64,000 bases of DNA. It comes from Bacteroidota bacterium (lineage in GTDB: Bacteria > Bacteroidota > Bacteroidia > Chitinophagales > Chitinophagaceae). Positions 16,522 to 25,110 of this stretch are shown piece by piece; the stretch's first letter is position 1; every line of letters starts with the position of its first letter. The notes under the pieces are model-generated. The model saw only the letters and a list, made by a program, of their open reading frames with translations. It was not told the origin of the DNA and did no database searches. The DNA is taken from positions 1 through 64,000 of the forward strand of contig JAFDXF010000006.1 in the NCBI GenBank assembly GCA_018268055.1. Reading direction: 5' to 3'. A program made the translations under genes and the position numbers.

Positions 16522-17778
16522 CTACTGATTTTCAGGCGGCACATTTTTTAATGCCTTCATCAAGAGATAAGTAAACCCGATAGCAATAAATATTTCGGTA
16601 ATGTAAATAGCAACTAAAGTGCCCATAATGTGAAAAATGGCAGCTAAGATTATATTGGCGACTATAAAAATCAAAAACCCCAAAAGATAAATGCTCAAAT
16701 AACTTTTGGTTTTATCAAGTGCTAACAAAGTTAATGATCCCGGAATATTGGAACACACAATCGGAAGAGCAATGCAAAGCATGCGTAGAATAAAAACGGC
16801 TTCAGTATTGTGTGTGGGTAAAAAGAAATGAATGATCCATGGAGCAAAAATAATTACCAGAATACTTGCCAATGTAGTAAGTGCCCAAAATGGATTAAAT
16901 ATTTTGGACAAATAATTTTTTAAAGTTGTTTTTCCTTGCATTGCACAGCGGCAGATATTGGGATAAATTGTTTGTGCAAATGCAGCAACCACCTGTTTCA
17001 TTGCGAAATAGATTCTTTCTGCCACACTGAAATAGCCTGCTACAATATCATTGGAAAAGAGACGAAGAATAAACAAACCGCCATATTGCATAAAATTCAT
17101 CATCAGATTAGAAGTGGTGAGCGGTATATTTTCTTTTAAAATAGCTATTGATTGTTGAAATGAAAATGTACAAGTCGTTATTCTATATTTTTTAATGATG
17201 TATAAAGAAGCAACGAATGCGACTACTAAATTACCTACGCCCATAAAGAGTAGATATAATACAGCATCTTGCGGTTGTTGGATAAATATAAAGACCAACA
17301 ATACAAAGATGATTTTGGATAACAAAGTAAAGAATGCTGTCCAATGCATTTTTTCCATTCCTTGAAAAAACCAAAAAGGCAGCAATGCCTGACCTGGTAC
17401 AAATACATAAGAGAAAAAATATAAGAGCAGATTTTTTTGAACAAATGGGATGAGCAGGAATGAAGATAAAATCAATAAGCATACAACCGTTAAAATAATG
17501 CGAGTATAAACGGCGTAATAAAATATTTCAGAAAGTTTGCTGGTGTTATGTCTGTTAAGCGCAACCTGTTTTGTACCATATTGAGCATACCCATACTCGG
17601 CTATAGTAGCTAAGGAATACATCACAACTTGTGCGACTGCGATTTTTCCAAAATTTTCTATTCCTGTTTTACTGATTACATAAGGAACAACAATCAGTTG
17701 AAACAAAGCAGTGATGCCTTGCACAAAACTCATTGAAAAAAAATTTCGGATTATCCTTGACTGGTTGATTGTCTCCAT
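16522..17778 (-). CDS. Polysaccharide flippase (Wzx-like, MATE/MOP superfamily)
   Basis: This 418-residue membrane protein has about twelve hydrophobic segments. The N-terminus, FFSMSFVQGITALFQLIVVP followed by YVISKTGIENFGKIAVAQV, is typical of O-antigen and oligosaccharide flippases. These move undecaprenyl-linked sugar units across the inner membrane. No glycosyltransferase genes are near, so the transported sugar is unknown and the gene is outside a classic capsule or O-antigen cluster. The start is ATG 17778. Confidence 0.87.
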   Translation of the reverse strand: METINQSRIIRNFFSMSFVQGITALFQLIVVPYVISKTGIENFGKIAVAQVVMYSLATIAEYGYAQYGTKQVALNRHNTSKLSEIFYYAVYTRIILTVVCLLILSSFLLIPFVQKNLLLYFFSYVFVPGQALLPFWFFQGMEKMHWTAFFTLLSKIIFVLLVFIFIQQPQDAVLYLLFMGVGNLVVAFVASLYIIKKYRITTCTFSFQQSIAILKENIPLTTSNLMMNFMQYGGLFILRLFSNDIVAGYFSVAERIYFAMKQVVAAFAQTIYPNICRCAMQGKTTLKNYLSKIFNPFWALTTLASILVIIFAPWIIHFFLPTHNTEAVFILRMLCIALPIVCSNIPGSLTLLALDKTKSYLSIYLLGFLIFIVANIILAAIFHIMGTLVAIYITEIFIAIGFTYLLMKALKNVPPENQ

Positions 17779-17819
17779 TTCTATTACGAAGATAATCAGC
17801 GATGAACGTAATCCTTATA

Positions 17820-18833
17820 TCAATATTTCCAGAATGCGCCAATACGTTGTTTTACATTTTCTCTCAGATTTACATAAAAGAGATTGATGTCGCCCGGATG
17901 ATAATTTTTTGAAAAATATAGAAAGCTAAACGGAAACCTTGGCTTGTGCACATACAAAAGACCGTTTTTAATCTGCGCATCGGTGGTGTGCAGATAAACC
18001 TTGTTGAATTTTTTTAATACCGATCCTTTGTTCTCATTGCGTGCAGCATATAAATCGCCTGTTGTCCAGTTTAGTGGATTGGTAGCATACGCATTTCCCT
18101 TTTCGTTTTTTAAATATTTTGGTACATAGCCATTTCTGAGTGTGCGCCAACTGCACAAGCAGCCTGTTTGCAAAGAATCTTCACAGATGGTAAAAACAGT
18201 AGAATAGTTTTTTGCAATAGGCCAACCAAATAAGTAAGCCACCACTAATTTGTTTTGTAGCATTTTATCTTCAAAAAACTCTTTCAATAGTCGCTCAGCG
18301 AGCATTGCACCTTGACTATGACCGGCTATTATAATCGGCCTGCCCTGATTCCAGTTTTTCAAATAGTATTCAAAAGCCGTTTTTAAATCTTCATAAGCAG
18401 TATCAAATGCTTTTTTTGCAGCAGCAGTATCTTTTGTAAAAAAATTGCTGATATGTGCTTGTCGGTATCTCGGCGCAAACACTCTACATTGATTGTTAAA
18501 TACACTTGCTTGATATAAGATACTGAGGTAATCTGTTTTTGCCGCCAATGTAGCATCATCGATTGCTGCATTATTTCCCTTTTTTGCTTCGGTGTAAGTA
18601 GTGGGATGAAGAAAAAAAACATCTACAAGCGAATCTCGATAATCATCGTGTATGGATTTGGGAACACTGTCAGAAGGATCGTGCTTGTAGGGGTGCGCTG
18701 CCCAATAATCTAAATCATTATAATGAGGTCTGCTGTCTGCACTTTTAAAATGATAATCTTTTATATGAGCTTTGTAGCTACTGATACATCCGCACAATAA
18801 AAAAGCAATTAGAAAGCTGTAACAAAATTTCAT
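17820..18833 (-). CDS. DUF3089 alpha/beta-hydrolase-like lipoprotein
   Basis: This 337-residue protein has a lipobox (LLCGC, lipidated Cys near residue 16). The body matches DUF3089: the opening YWAAHPYKHDPSDSVP, the motif DVFFLHPTTYT and the nucleophile elbow PIIIAGHSQGAMLAERLL. The GHSQG serine motif indicates an alpha/beta hydrolase fold; the substrate is unknown. Location is probably periplasmic or outer-membrane associated. Its promoter must lie in the short stretch between 18834 and the start of the 190-bp repeat array at about 18926. Confidence 0.85.
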   Translation of the reverse strand: MKFCYSFLIAFLLCGCISSYKAHIKDYHFKSADSRPHYNDLDYWAAHPYKHDPSDSVPKSIHDDYRDSLVDVFFLHPTTYTEAKKGNNAAIDDATLAAKTDYLSILYQASVFNNQCRVFAPRYRQAHISNFFTKDTAAAKKAFDTAYEDLKTAFEYYLKNWNQGRPIIIAGHSQGAMLAERLLKEFFEDKMLQNKLVVAYLFGWPIAKNYSTVFTICEDSLQTGCLCSWRTLRNGYVPKYLKNEKGNAYATNPLNWTTGDLYAARNENKGSVLKKFNKVYLHTTDAQIKNGLLYVHKPRFPFSFLYFSKNYHPGDINLFYVNLRENVKQRIGAFWKY

Positions 18834-18925
18834 TTAATTGTTTTGACAAATGTCGGGAAATAAATTATTTGTAAAAGGGACTTATCGCTACTGAATTTTG
18901 TTAAAGCGTATATTTTTTTCTATAA

Positions 18926-20447
18926 TCATTCTATCCCTTCGGGATTTTTCCACAGTTGATTGATTTCATCTTTTATTTTTTGCTCGTGAAGGGCGATGGG
19001 TTGTTCGTTGCCGATTTTAACTCCGAAGGAGTTGTATGTTTATAGAATGATTATGAATAAACAATATGCGACCCCGATGGGGTCGTATCACTCAATCCTG
19101 TCATTTTTCTATAAACATTAAATCCCTTCTGGATTTTTCCTCATCTGATTGATTTCGTATTTTTATTTTTTGCTTGTAAAGGGCGATGGGTTGTTCGTTG
19201 CCGGTTTTAACTCCGAAGGAGTTGTATGTTTATAGAATGATGATGAATAAACAATATGCGACCCCGATGGGGTCGTATCACTCAATCCTGTCATTTTTCT
19301 ATAAACATTAAATCCCTTCGGGATTTTTCCACAGATTATTTATTTCATCTTTTATTTTTTGCCTGTAAAGAGCGATGAGTTTTTTGTTGCCGGTTTTAAC
19401 TCCGAAGGAGTTGCATGTTTGTAGAATGATTATGAATAAACAATATGCGACCCCGATGGGGTCGTATCAATCAATCCTGTCATTTTTTCTATAAACATTA
19501 AATCCCTTCGGGATTTTTCCACAGTTGATTGATTTCATCTTTTATTTTTTGCTCGTGAAAGGCGATGGGTTGTTCGTTGCCGGTTTTAACTCCGAAGGTG
19601 TTGCATGTTTATAGAATGATTATGAATAAACAATATGCGACCCCGATGGGGTCGTATCACTCAATCCTGTCATTTTTCTATAAACATTAAATCCCTTCGG
19701 GATTTTTCCACAGTTGATTGATTTCATCTTTTATTTTTTGCCTGTAAAGAGCGATGAGTTTTTTGTTGCCGATTTTAACTCCGAAGGAGTTGTATGTTTA
19801 TAGAATGATGATGAATAAACAATATGTGACCCCGATGGGGTCGTATCACTCAATCCTGTCATTTTTTCTATAAACATTTTATCCCTTCGGGATTTTTCCA
19901 CAGTTGATTGATTTCCTCTTTTATTTTTTGCTTGTAAAGGGCGATGGGTTGTTCGTTGCCGGTTTTAACTCCGAAGGAGTTGTATGTTTATAGAATGATG
20001 ATGAATAAACAACATGCGACCCCGATGGGATCGTATCAATCAATCACGTCATTTTTCTATAAACATTTTATCCCTTCGGGATTTTTCCACAGTTGATTGA
20101 TTTCGTCTTTTATTTTTTGCTCGTGAAGGGCGATGGGTTGTTCGTTGCCGATTTTAACTCCGAAGGAGTTGCATGTTTGTAGAATGATGATGAATAAACA
20201 ACATGCGACCCCGATGGGATCGTATCACTCAATCCTGTCATTTTTCTATAAACATTAAATCCCTTCGGGATTTTTCCACAGTTGATTGATTTCATCTTTT
20301 ATTTTTTGCTCGTGAAAGGCGATGGGTTGTTCGTTGCCGATTTTAACTCCGAAGGAGTTGCATGTTTGTAGAATGATGATGAATAAACAATATGCGACCC
20401 CGATGGGGTCGTATCACTCAATCCTGTCATTTTTCTATAAACATTAA
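18926..20447. repeat. Eight tandem 189-190-bp units carrying hsdS 3' ends plus palindromes
   Basis: Unit starts, taken at the ATCCC of the first palindrome, are 18933, 19122, 19312, 19502, 19691, 19881, 20070 and 20259. The hsdMS gene end at 20448 is the ninth match. Read on the minus strand, each unit encodes about 33 residues like the C-terminus of the resident HsdS: IGNEQPIALHEQKIKDEINQ, then LWKNPEGI and a stop. The stop is inside the AATCCC-GAA-GGGATT palindrome. The rest of each unit holds the palindromes AACTCC-GAA-GGAGTT and CGACCCC-GAT-GGGGTCG and TTCTATAAACAT-type flanks. The encoded tail is closer between units than to the resident gene, so the units share a diverged source. Confidence 0.92.
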
Positions 20448-23215
20448 ATCCCTTCGGGATTTTTCCACAGCTTATTTATTTCCTCTTTTATTTTTTGCTC
20501 AAAGATTTCTATGAGTTGTTTGTTTGAATTTATTATCGCTTGTTCTTTCTCTATCTGCTTTACTATTTCTTGTTGTTCGGAAAGTGAGGGAAGTGGAATT
20601 TGAAGTTCTTTGATTTGTTGGTAATTCAGAGCTTGTCTTGTTCCTCCTGATTGAATTGACCAGATTTGATTTTGAACATTTGAGCTAAGAAGTATTTGCA
20701 TTAAATATTTTGGAAGCACTACATTCTTTGCTCTTAAAATAGTCACATGCTGATTAACATTTGCTTCAAATGTCTCTTCAAAAACACAACTCCTACCTAT
20801 TGATGCTCCAGTAATGTTAAGCAGAACATCATTTTGTTTGACTTGACTTCGCTTCATTTCATCGTGAGTTTTTTTATCAATGAAAACAGCATCAGAAAAA
20901 TCTTCTATTCCCCATAAAACATTTTGACTTCTTATGAAAAGAATTCCTTCACTCTTATAAACTTCTTTTCCACCTAATGGAGTTGCACCACTTCCAATAA
21001 AATTCAACACACTCCCCAACTCCATCATTTCGTAATTCGTAATTGGTAATTTGAAATTGATTTGTGGTTTGTAGTTTTCTACTACCTGCTTTGCTCCGTT
21101 GATGATGGCTTGGTAGCTTTCTATTTTGGAAACGATTTGTTGTTGGATGGAAATTGGGGGGAGAGGGATTTCAAAATTTAAAATTTCTGTTGGCGAAATA
21201 TTTCCTTGTGCACCACCGCCAGCAGTTAGTTGACAGTAATTGTAAAACCTCTCATTAAGCAAATGAGCATTCAAATACTTTTTATCAATCAAATCTCCTT
21301 TTGCTTTTATCAAACCAACTCGTTGGTTCAAAAGCAAATTATCAAAATCAGTAACCGCAACTTTCCCAACTGTTGCTCCTGTCATTGCAATTAGCGTATC
21401 GCCTTTCTCAATCAAATATTTTTTGAGATAGTCATCATACTTATAGAACTGTGTTTCTCTTAAATCAATAAAACCTTCTTTGCTGACATTCCCAATTTTA
21501 ATTACAGGAAGCGAACCTTCAATTTTCTTATCCAATAAATCTGTTGCTTTGAATGCATAACCTCCAACAAAATCACAAACATCACCCAACCTCACCATTT
21601 CGTAATTCGCAATTCGTAATTTTTCATTGCTGCGGTAGCGGTCAATGGATAAGTTGTAATCTTCTTTCTCTCCAATTTTTTTCTTTTCTACCAACAGGAT
21701 TTGAGAATCCCCAAGGGATTTCATGTTTATAGAAAATGTTGGATGAATGAGGTTCGACCCCGAAGGGGTCGTATTGCCTTTTGATTGTTGTTTGCTATAA
21801 ACCTGTGACTCCGAAGGAGTCGGATTAACCGCATCATTTGTTTTGCTATAAACATTTGAATCCTTCGGATTCATTTCTGATGAATTATTGAATGGAAACG
21901 GTGTGTTATTCAACAATGCTTCTTTGTATTGCTGCAAAATGTTTAACGCTTCTGGCAAATCGTTTTTGTCAATCTCTCTGCGTTGTGCACCAAGGTCAAA
22001 ACCATCGTTCTCAATTTTCACAAACAAAATCTTATCGGTTTTTTTTGCCAGGGTTTTATCCATCAGCAAAATGCTGGTCTTTACTCCGCTGTAAGGATTA
22101 AAAACGCCTGCCGGCAAGCTCACCACGGCATACAAATAATTTTTGTCCACCAACATTTTCCGCAATGCTTTGTAAGCGGTGGCACTCTGAAAAATAATTC
22201 CTTCGGGCACAATAATGCCTGCCCTGCCTGTGGCGGGGTGTATGTGTTCGGCTATGTAATCCACAAACAACACTTCGCTGCGGTTTGCCTGCACCGTAAA
22301 TTTTTTGTGCGGTTTTATTCCTCCCTTCGGTGTCATAAAAGGCGGGTTCGCAATCACCACATCAAAGTATTCACTCCAACGGTCTTCACTCGTAAGCGTA
22401 TCATACTCATAAATGCTGGGTGTGGTGAAGCCGTGCAAATACATATTTACCAAACTCAGCCGCACCATATCAGGCGAAATATCATAGCCCACAAAATTCT
22501 TGGTCATTTTATTTCTATCGTCAGGCGTCAAATCAATTACGAATTGAGAATTACGAATTGCGTTTTCGGATGGCTCCGTAATTTTTAATTCGTAATTTTT
22601 AATTGGCTTCTTGTGCTGATTGATAATATGCTTGTATGCAGCTATTAAGAAGCCTGCTGTGCCGCAGGCGGGGTCGCAAATGGTTTCTGTTTTTTTCGGC
22701 TGAATAATTTCTACAATGAAATCTATAATGTGTCGTGGTGTTCTGAACTGTCCTGCATCGCCTTGCGAACCCAACACCGAAAGCAAATATTCAAATGCAT
22801 CACCGAGCTTTTCGCTGTGGTCGTAAGTGAAATCGCTGATCGTTTTAAGAAAGAGAGAAAGTGTTTCAATATCGGAGTAAGGGACTTTTGCACCTTCAAA
22901 TATTTTACGGAAGAAGGAAGGAAAATCTTTGCTCGGATGAATGGCTAATTTTTTTAAACCTTCTTCATACAAATCATAGCGTTGCTTGCCACCAACATTT
23001 GAAGCAAACAAATTGGTGAAACTATGCTTTTCCAAATCGCCAATAAAATAGGATGGCTTGCCACCGAATGAAATGGATTCTTTATCCATGTCATCCATAA
23101 ATTTATAAATGAGTGCAATGGTGATTTGCTCCACCTGCTGTTGGGGCGTGGGAATTTTGCCCACCAGAATATCACGGGCTGTATCAATTCTTCGTTTGGT
23201 TTCGTTGTCTAACAT
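20444..23215 (-). CDS. hsdM: Type I restriction-modification HsdM-HsdS fusion
   Basis: One 923-residue chain combines methylase and specificity subunits. HsdM part: helical N-terminus, then N6-adenine methylase motifs DPACGTAGFLIAAY (near residue 181) and IANPPF (near 287), and DYNLSIDRYR at its end (near 520). The HsdS part starts near 537 (MVRLGDVCDFVGG, TRD1) with a first conserved helix (QQQIVSKIESYQAIINGAKQ). TRD2 follows from about 728 (MMELGSVLNFIGSG) with the C-terminal helix (EQQEIVKQIEKEQAIINSNK). Four palindromic repeats lie in frame at about 447-503, and NYELRI-type repeats at the M-S and TRD1-TRD2 joints. The last codons (NPEGI, stop) are palindrome-derived. hsdR lies upstream beyond the repeats and a transposase-like gene. 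Confidence 0.9.
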   Translation of the reverse strand: MLDNETKRRIDTARDILVGKIPTPQQQVEQITIALIYKFMDDMDKESISFGGKPSYFIGDLEKHSFTNLFASNVGGKQRYDLYEEGLKKLAIHPSKDFPSFFRKIFEGAKVPYSDIETLSLFLKTISDFTYDHSEKLGDAFEYLLSVLGSQGDAGQFRTPRHIIDFIVEIIQPKKTETICDPACGTAGFLIAAYKHIINQHKKPIKNYELKITEPSENAIRNSQFVIDLTPDDRNKMTKNFVGYDISPDMVRLSLVNMYLHGFTTPSIYEYDTLTSEDRWSEYFDVVIANPPFMTPKGGIKPHKKFTVQANRSEVLFVDYIAEHIHPATGRAGIIVPEGIIFQSATAYKALRKMLVDKNYLYAVVSLPAGVFNPYSGVKTSILLMDKTLAKKTDKILFVKIENDGFDLGAQRREIDKNDLPEALNILQQYKEALLNNTPFPFNNSSEMNPKDSNVYSKTNDAVNPTPSESQVYSKQQSKGNTTPSGSNLIHPTFSINMKSLGDSQILLVEKKKIGEKEDYNLSIDRYRSNEKLRIANYEMVRLGDVCDFVGGYAFKATDLLDKKIEGSLPVIKIGNVSKEGFIDLRETQFYKYDDYLKKYLIEKGDTLIAMTGATVGKVAVTDFDNLLLNQRVGLIKAKGDLIDKKYLNAHLLNERFYNYCQLTAGGGAQGNISPTEILNFEIPLPPISIQQQIVSKIESYQAIINGAKQVVENYKPQINFKLPITNYEMMELGSVLNFIGSGATPLGGKEVYKSEGILFIRSQNVLWGIEDFSDAVFIDKKTHDEMKRSQVKQNDVLLNITGASIGRSCVFEETFEANVNQHVTILRAKNVVLPKYLMQILLSSNVQNQIWSIQSGGTRQALNYQQIKELQIPLPSLSEQQEIVKQIEKEQAIINSNKQLIEIFEQKIKEEINKLWKNPEGI
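21706..21872. repeat. Four palindromic repeats in frame inside hsdMS
   Basis: The palindromes are AATCCC-CAA-GGGATT (21706-21720), CGACCCC-GAA-GGGGTCG (21755-21771), GACTCC-GAA-GGAGTC (21807-21821) and GAATCC-TTC-GGATTC (21858-21872). The same GTTTATAG / CTATAAAC flanks are present as in the intergenic arrays. In the gene's frame they encode NPKDSNVYSK, NPTPSESQVYSK and NTTPSGSN. No stop codon arises. Confidence 0.9.
22536..22612. repeat. NYELRI-type direct repeats inside hsdMS (largest of three sites)
   Basis: Iterated AATTACGAATT-like sequence occurs here and again at about 21025-21060 and 21596-21628. In frame it encodes NYELKITEPSENAIRNSQF here, KLRIANYEM at the M-S joint and LPITNYEM at the TRD1-TRD2 joint. 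The short direct repeat is different from the palindromes. Confidence 0.75.
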
Positions 23216-24495
23216 TTTTTTATTTTGTTTTTTAATCCCGAAGGGATTTGATGTTTATAGAAGAAGCCATCACACACAACATGCGACCCCGAAGGGGTCG
23301 TATCAATTATGGCGAATGAATTTCTATAAACATTTGACCCTTTCAGGGTCGTGTAAAATTCATCATTCCTTTTTCTACAAACATTTGACCCCTTCCGATT
23401 CATTTTATCCAATTCAATTTTCATTTTTACAAACATTTGAATCCTTCGGATTTGCGAAATAATTTTTCTTTGAACCCCATTTTCCTGTTGTCGGGAAAAT
23501 GATGGTTAATCCCGAAGGGATTTGATGTTTATAGAAGAAGCCATCACACACAACATGCGACCCCGAAGGGGTCGTATAAATTATGGAGATTGAATTTCTA
23601 TAACCATTTGACCCTTTCAGGGTCTTGTAAAATTCATCATTCCTTTTTCTATAAACATTTGAACCCTTCCGGTTCATTTTATCCAATTCAATTTTATTTC
23701 TACAAACATTTGAATCCTTCGGATTTGCAAAATAATTTTTCTTTGAAACCCATTTTCCTGATGTCGGGGAAATGGTTAATCCCGAAGGGATTTGATGTTT
23801 ATAAAAACCAATAACCTCTCCAACATGCGACCCCGAAGGGGTCGTATCAATTATGGCGAATGAATTTCTATAAACATTTGACCCTTTCAGGGTCTTGTAA
23901 AATTCATCATTCCTTTTTCTACAAACATTTGAACCCTTCCGGTTCATTTTATCCAATTCAATTTTCATTTTTACAAACATTTGAATCCTTCGGATTCGCA
24001 AAATAATTTTCCTTTGAACCCCATTTTCCTGTTGTCGGGAAAATGATTGTTAATCCCGAAGGGATTGTATGTTTATAGAAGAAGCCATCACACACAACAT
24101 GCGACCCCGAAGGGGTCGTATAAATACCGCAATTTGTTTTTCTACAAACATGTGAACCCTTCGGGTTCGTTTTATCAAATTCAATTTTCATTTCTATAAA
24201 TATTTGAATCCTTCGGGTTCGCAAAACAATTTTCCTTTGAACCCCATTTTCCTGTTGTCGGGAAAATGATGGTTAATCCCGAAGGGATTTGATGTTTATA
24301 AAAACCAAAAACCCCTCCAACATGCGACCCCTTTGGGGTCGTATAAATTATGGCGAATGAATTTCTATAAACATTTGACCCTTTCAGGGTCTTGTAAAAT
24401 TCATCATTCCTTTTTCTACAAACATTTGACCCCTTCCGATTCATTTTATCCAATTCAATTTTCATTTCTACAAACATTTGAATCCTTCGGATTCC
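23216..24495. repeat. Tandem array of composite palindromic (REP/BIME-like) units
   Basis: AATCCC-GAA-GGGATT marks unit starts at 23234, 23508, 23778, 24052 and 24275 (spacings 274, 270, 274 and 223). A full unit contains five palindromes in fixed order: AATCCC/GGGATT, CGACCCC/GGGGTCG, GACCCT/AGGGTC, GAACC/GGTTC and GAATCC/GGATTC. They are separated by constant flanks such as TTCTATAAACATTTGA and its complement. A short stretch containing TTTTCC / GGAAAA joins units. The minus strand stays open over long spans (for example 23414-24001), but those frames consist only of repeat-derived peptides and I do not call them genes. Confidence 0.92.
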
Positions 24496-24957
24496 TTATT
24501 CTATCCATTTGAATAAATATTCGTCTTTAAATTCTATTTGAAACTTTTTCAAAAAATCTAAATATTCATCTCTGAATGTGTGTTTCCTGTGATGCTCCTT
24601 TTGATTCATAATATATTTTATCACCGAATCAATATGTGAATGACTGTATGAAAATGCTCCATATCCTTCCTGCCAATTGAATTTGAATTTTGAAAATTTT
24701 TTCTCCGTAATAAAATCGTTTGATGATTTTTTTATTTCTCTGACTAAATCAGACAAACAACAGGATGGTTTCATTCCAAAGAAAAAATGGATGTGGTCAG
24801 GCATGCCGTTAATGGCTAACATTTTTTGTCCTTTATTTTTCATAATACCTGAAATGTATTTATACAGTTCTTCTTCCCAAGAGGACTGTATCATGCATTC
24901 ACGGTTTTGAACTGCAAACACAACTTGAATGTATATCTGTGAAAATGTTCCCGGCAT
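24496..24957 (-). CDS. REP-associated tyrosine transposase-like protein (Y1/IS200 family)
   Basis: This 153-residue protein belongs to the single-strand, HuH-type Y1 transposase family. It has the metal-binding His pair in GMPDHIHFFFGM (near residue 53). The catalytic tyrosine helix region is WQEGYGAFSYSHSHIDSVIK (about residues 95-115), followed by YIMNQKEHHRKHTFRDEY. ATG 24957 gives the family start MPGTFSQIYIQVVF; the longer open frame upstream is repeat-derived. Palindromic repeats abut both ends, and no IS ends or accessory TnpB are visible. This fits a RAYT, a domesticated transposase that propagates REP elements. It lies between hsdMS and hsdR on the same strand. Confidence 0.88.
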   Translation of the reverse strand: MPGTFSQIYIQVVFAVQNRECMIQSSWEEELYKYISGIMKNKGQKMLAINGMPDHIHFFFGMKPSCCLSDLVREIKKSSNDFITEKKFSKFKFNWQEGYGAFSYSHSHIDSVIKYIMNQKEHHRKHTFRDEYLDFLKKFQIEFKDEYLFKWIE

Positions 24958-25110
24958 CGTTAAAGATTTATTTATAGCCCCGAAGGGATTTAATGTTTGT
25001 AGAAATGATTGCCATTGCCAACATGCGACCCAGAAAGGGTCGTATAAATACCGCAATTTGTTTTTTACAAATATTTAAGTCCTTCGGATTCATCATTGAT
25101 TCAATTTTAC
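24958..25110. repeat. Palindromic repeats between the RAYT gene and hsdR
   Basis: A CCCC-GAA-GGGAT palindrome with ATGTTTGTAGAA flank, a decayed CGACCC-AGAAA-GGGTCG palindrome and a half-decayed GTCC-TTC-GGATTC element fill the gap. They are the same family as the 23216-24495 array but with more mismatches. Confidence 0.85.

Noticed and set aside
20110..20295. Minus-strand open frame of 61 codons in the 190-bp array
   Set aside because: It is another frame of the tandem unit; the frame matching hsdS is a different one and ends at a stop inside the palindrome.
18926..20447. CRISPR-like array or satellite without coding content
   Set aside because: Units are about 190 bp with no spacers, and half of each unit codes for an HsdS tail.
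23209..24477. Open frames of 75-195 codons on the minus strand across the palindrome array
   Set aside because: They translate only the repeat, share the same peptides with each other, and have no start context or domain; they are explained by repeat geometry.
24958..25056. N-terminal extension of the Y1 transposase-like protein
   Set aside because: The upstream codons are palindrome-derived; the family start MPGTFSQIYI is at 24957.
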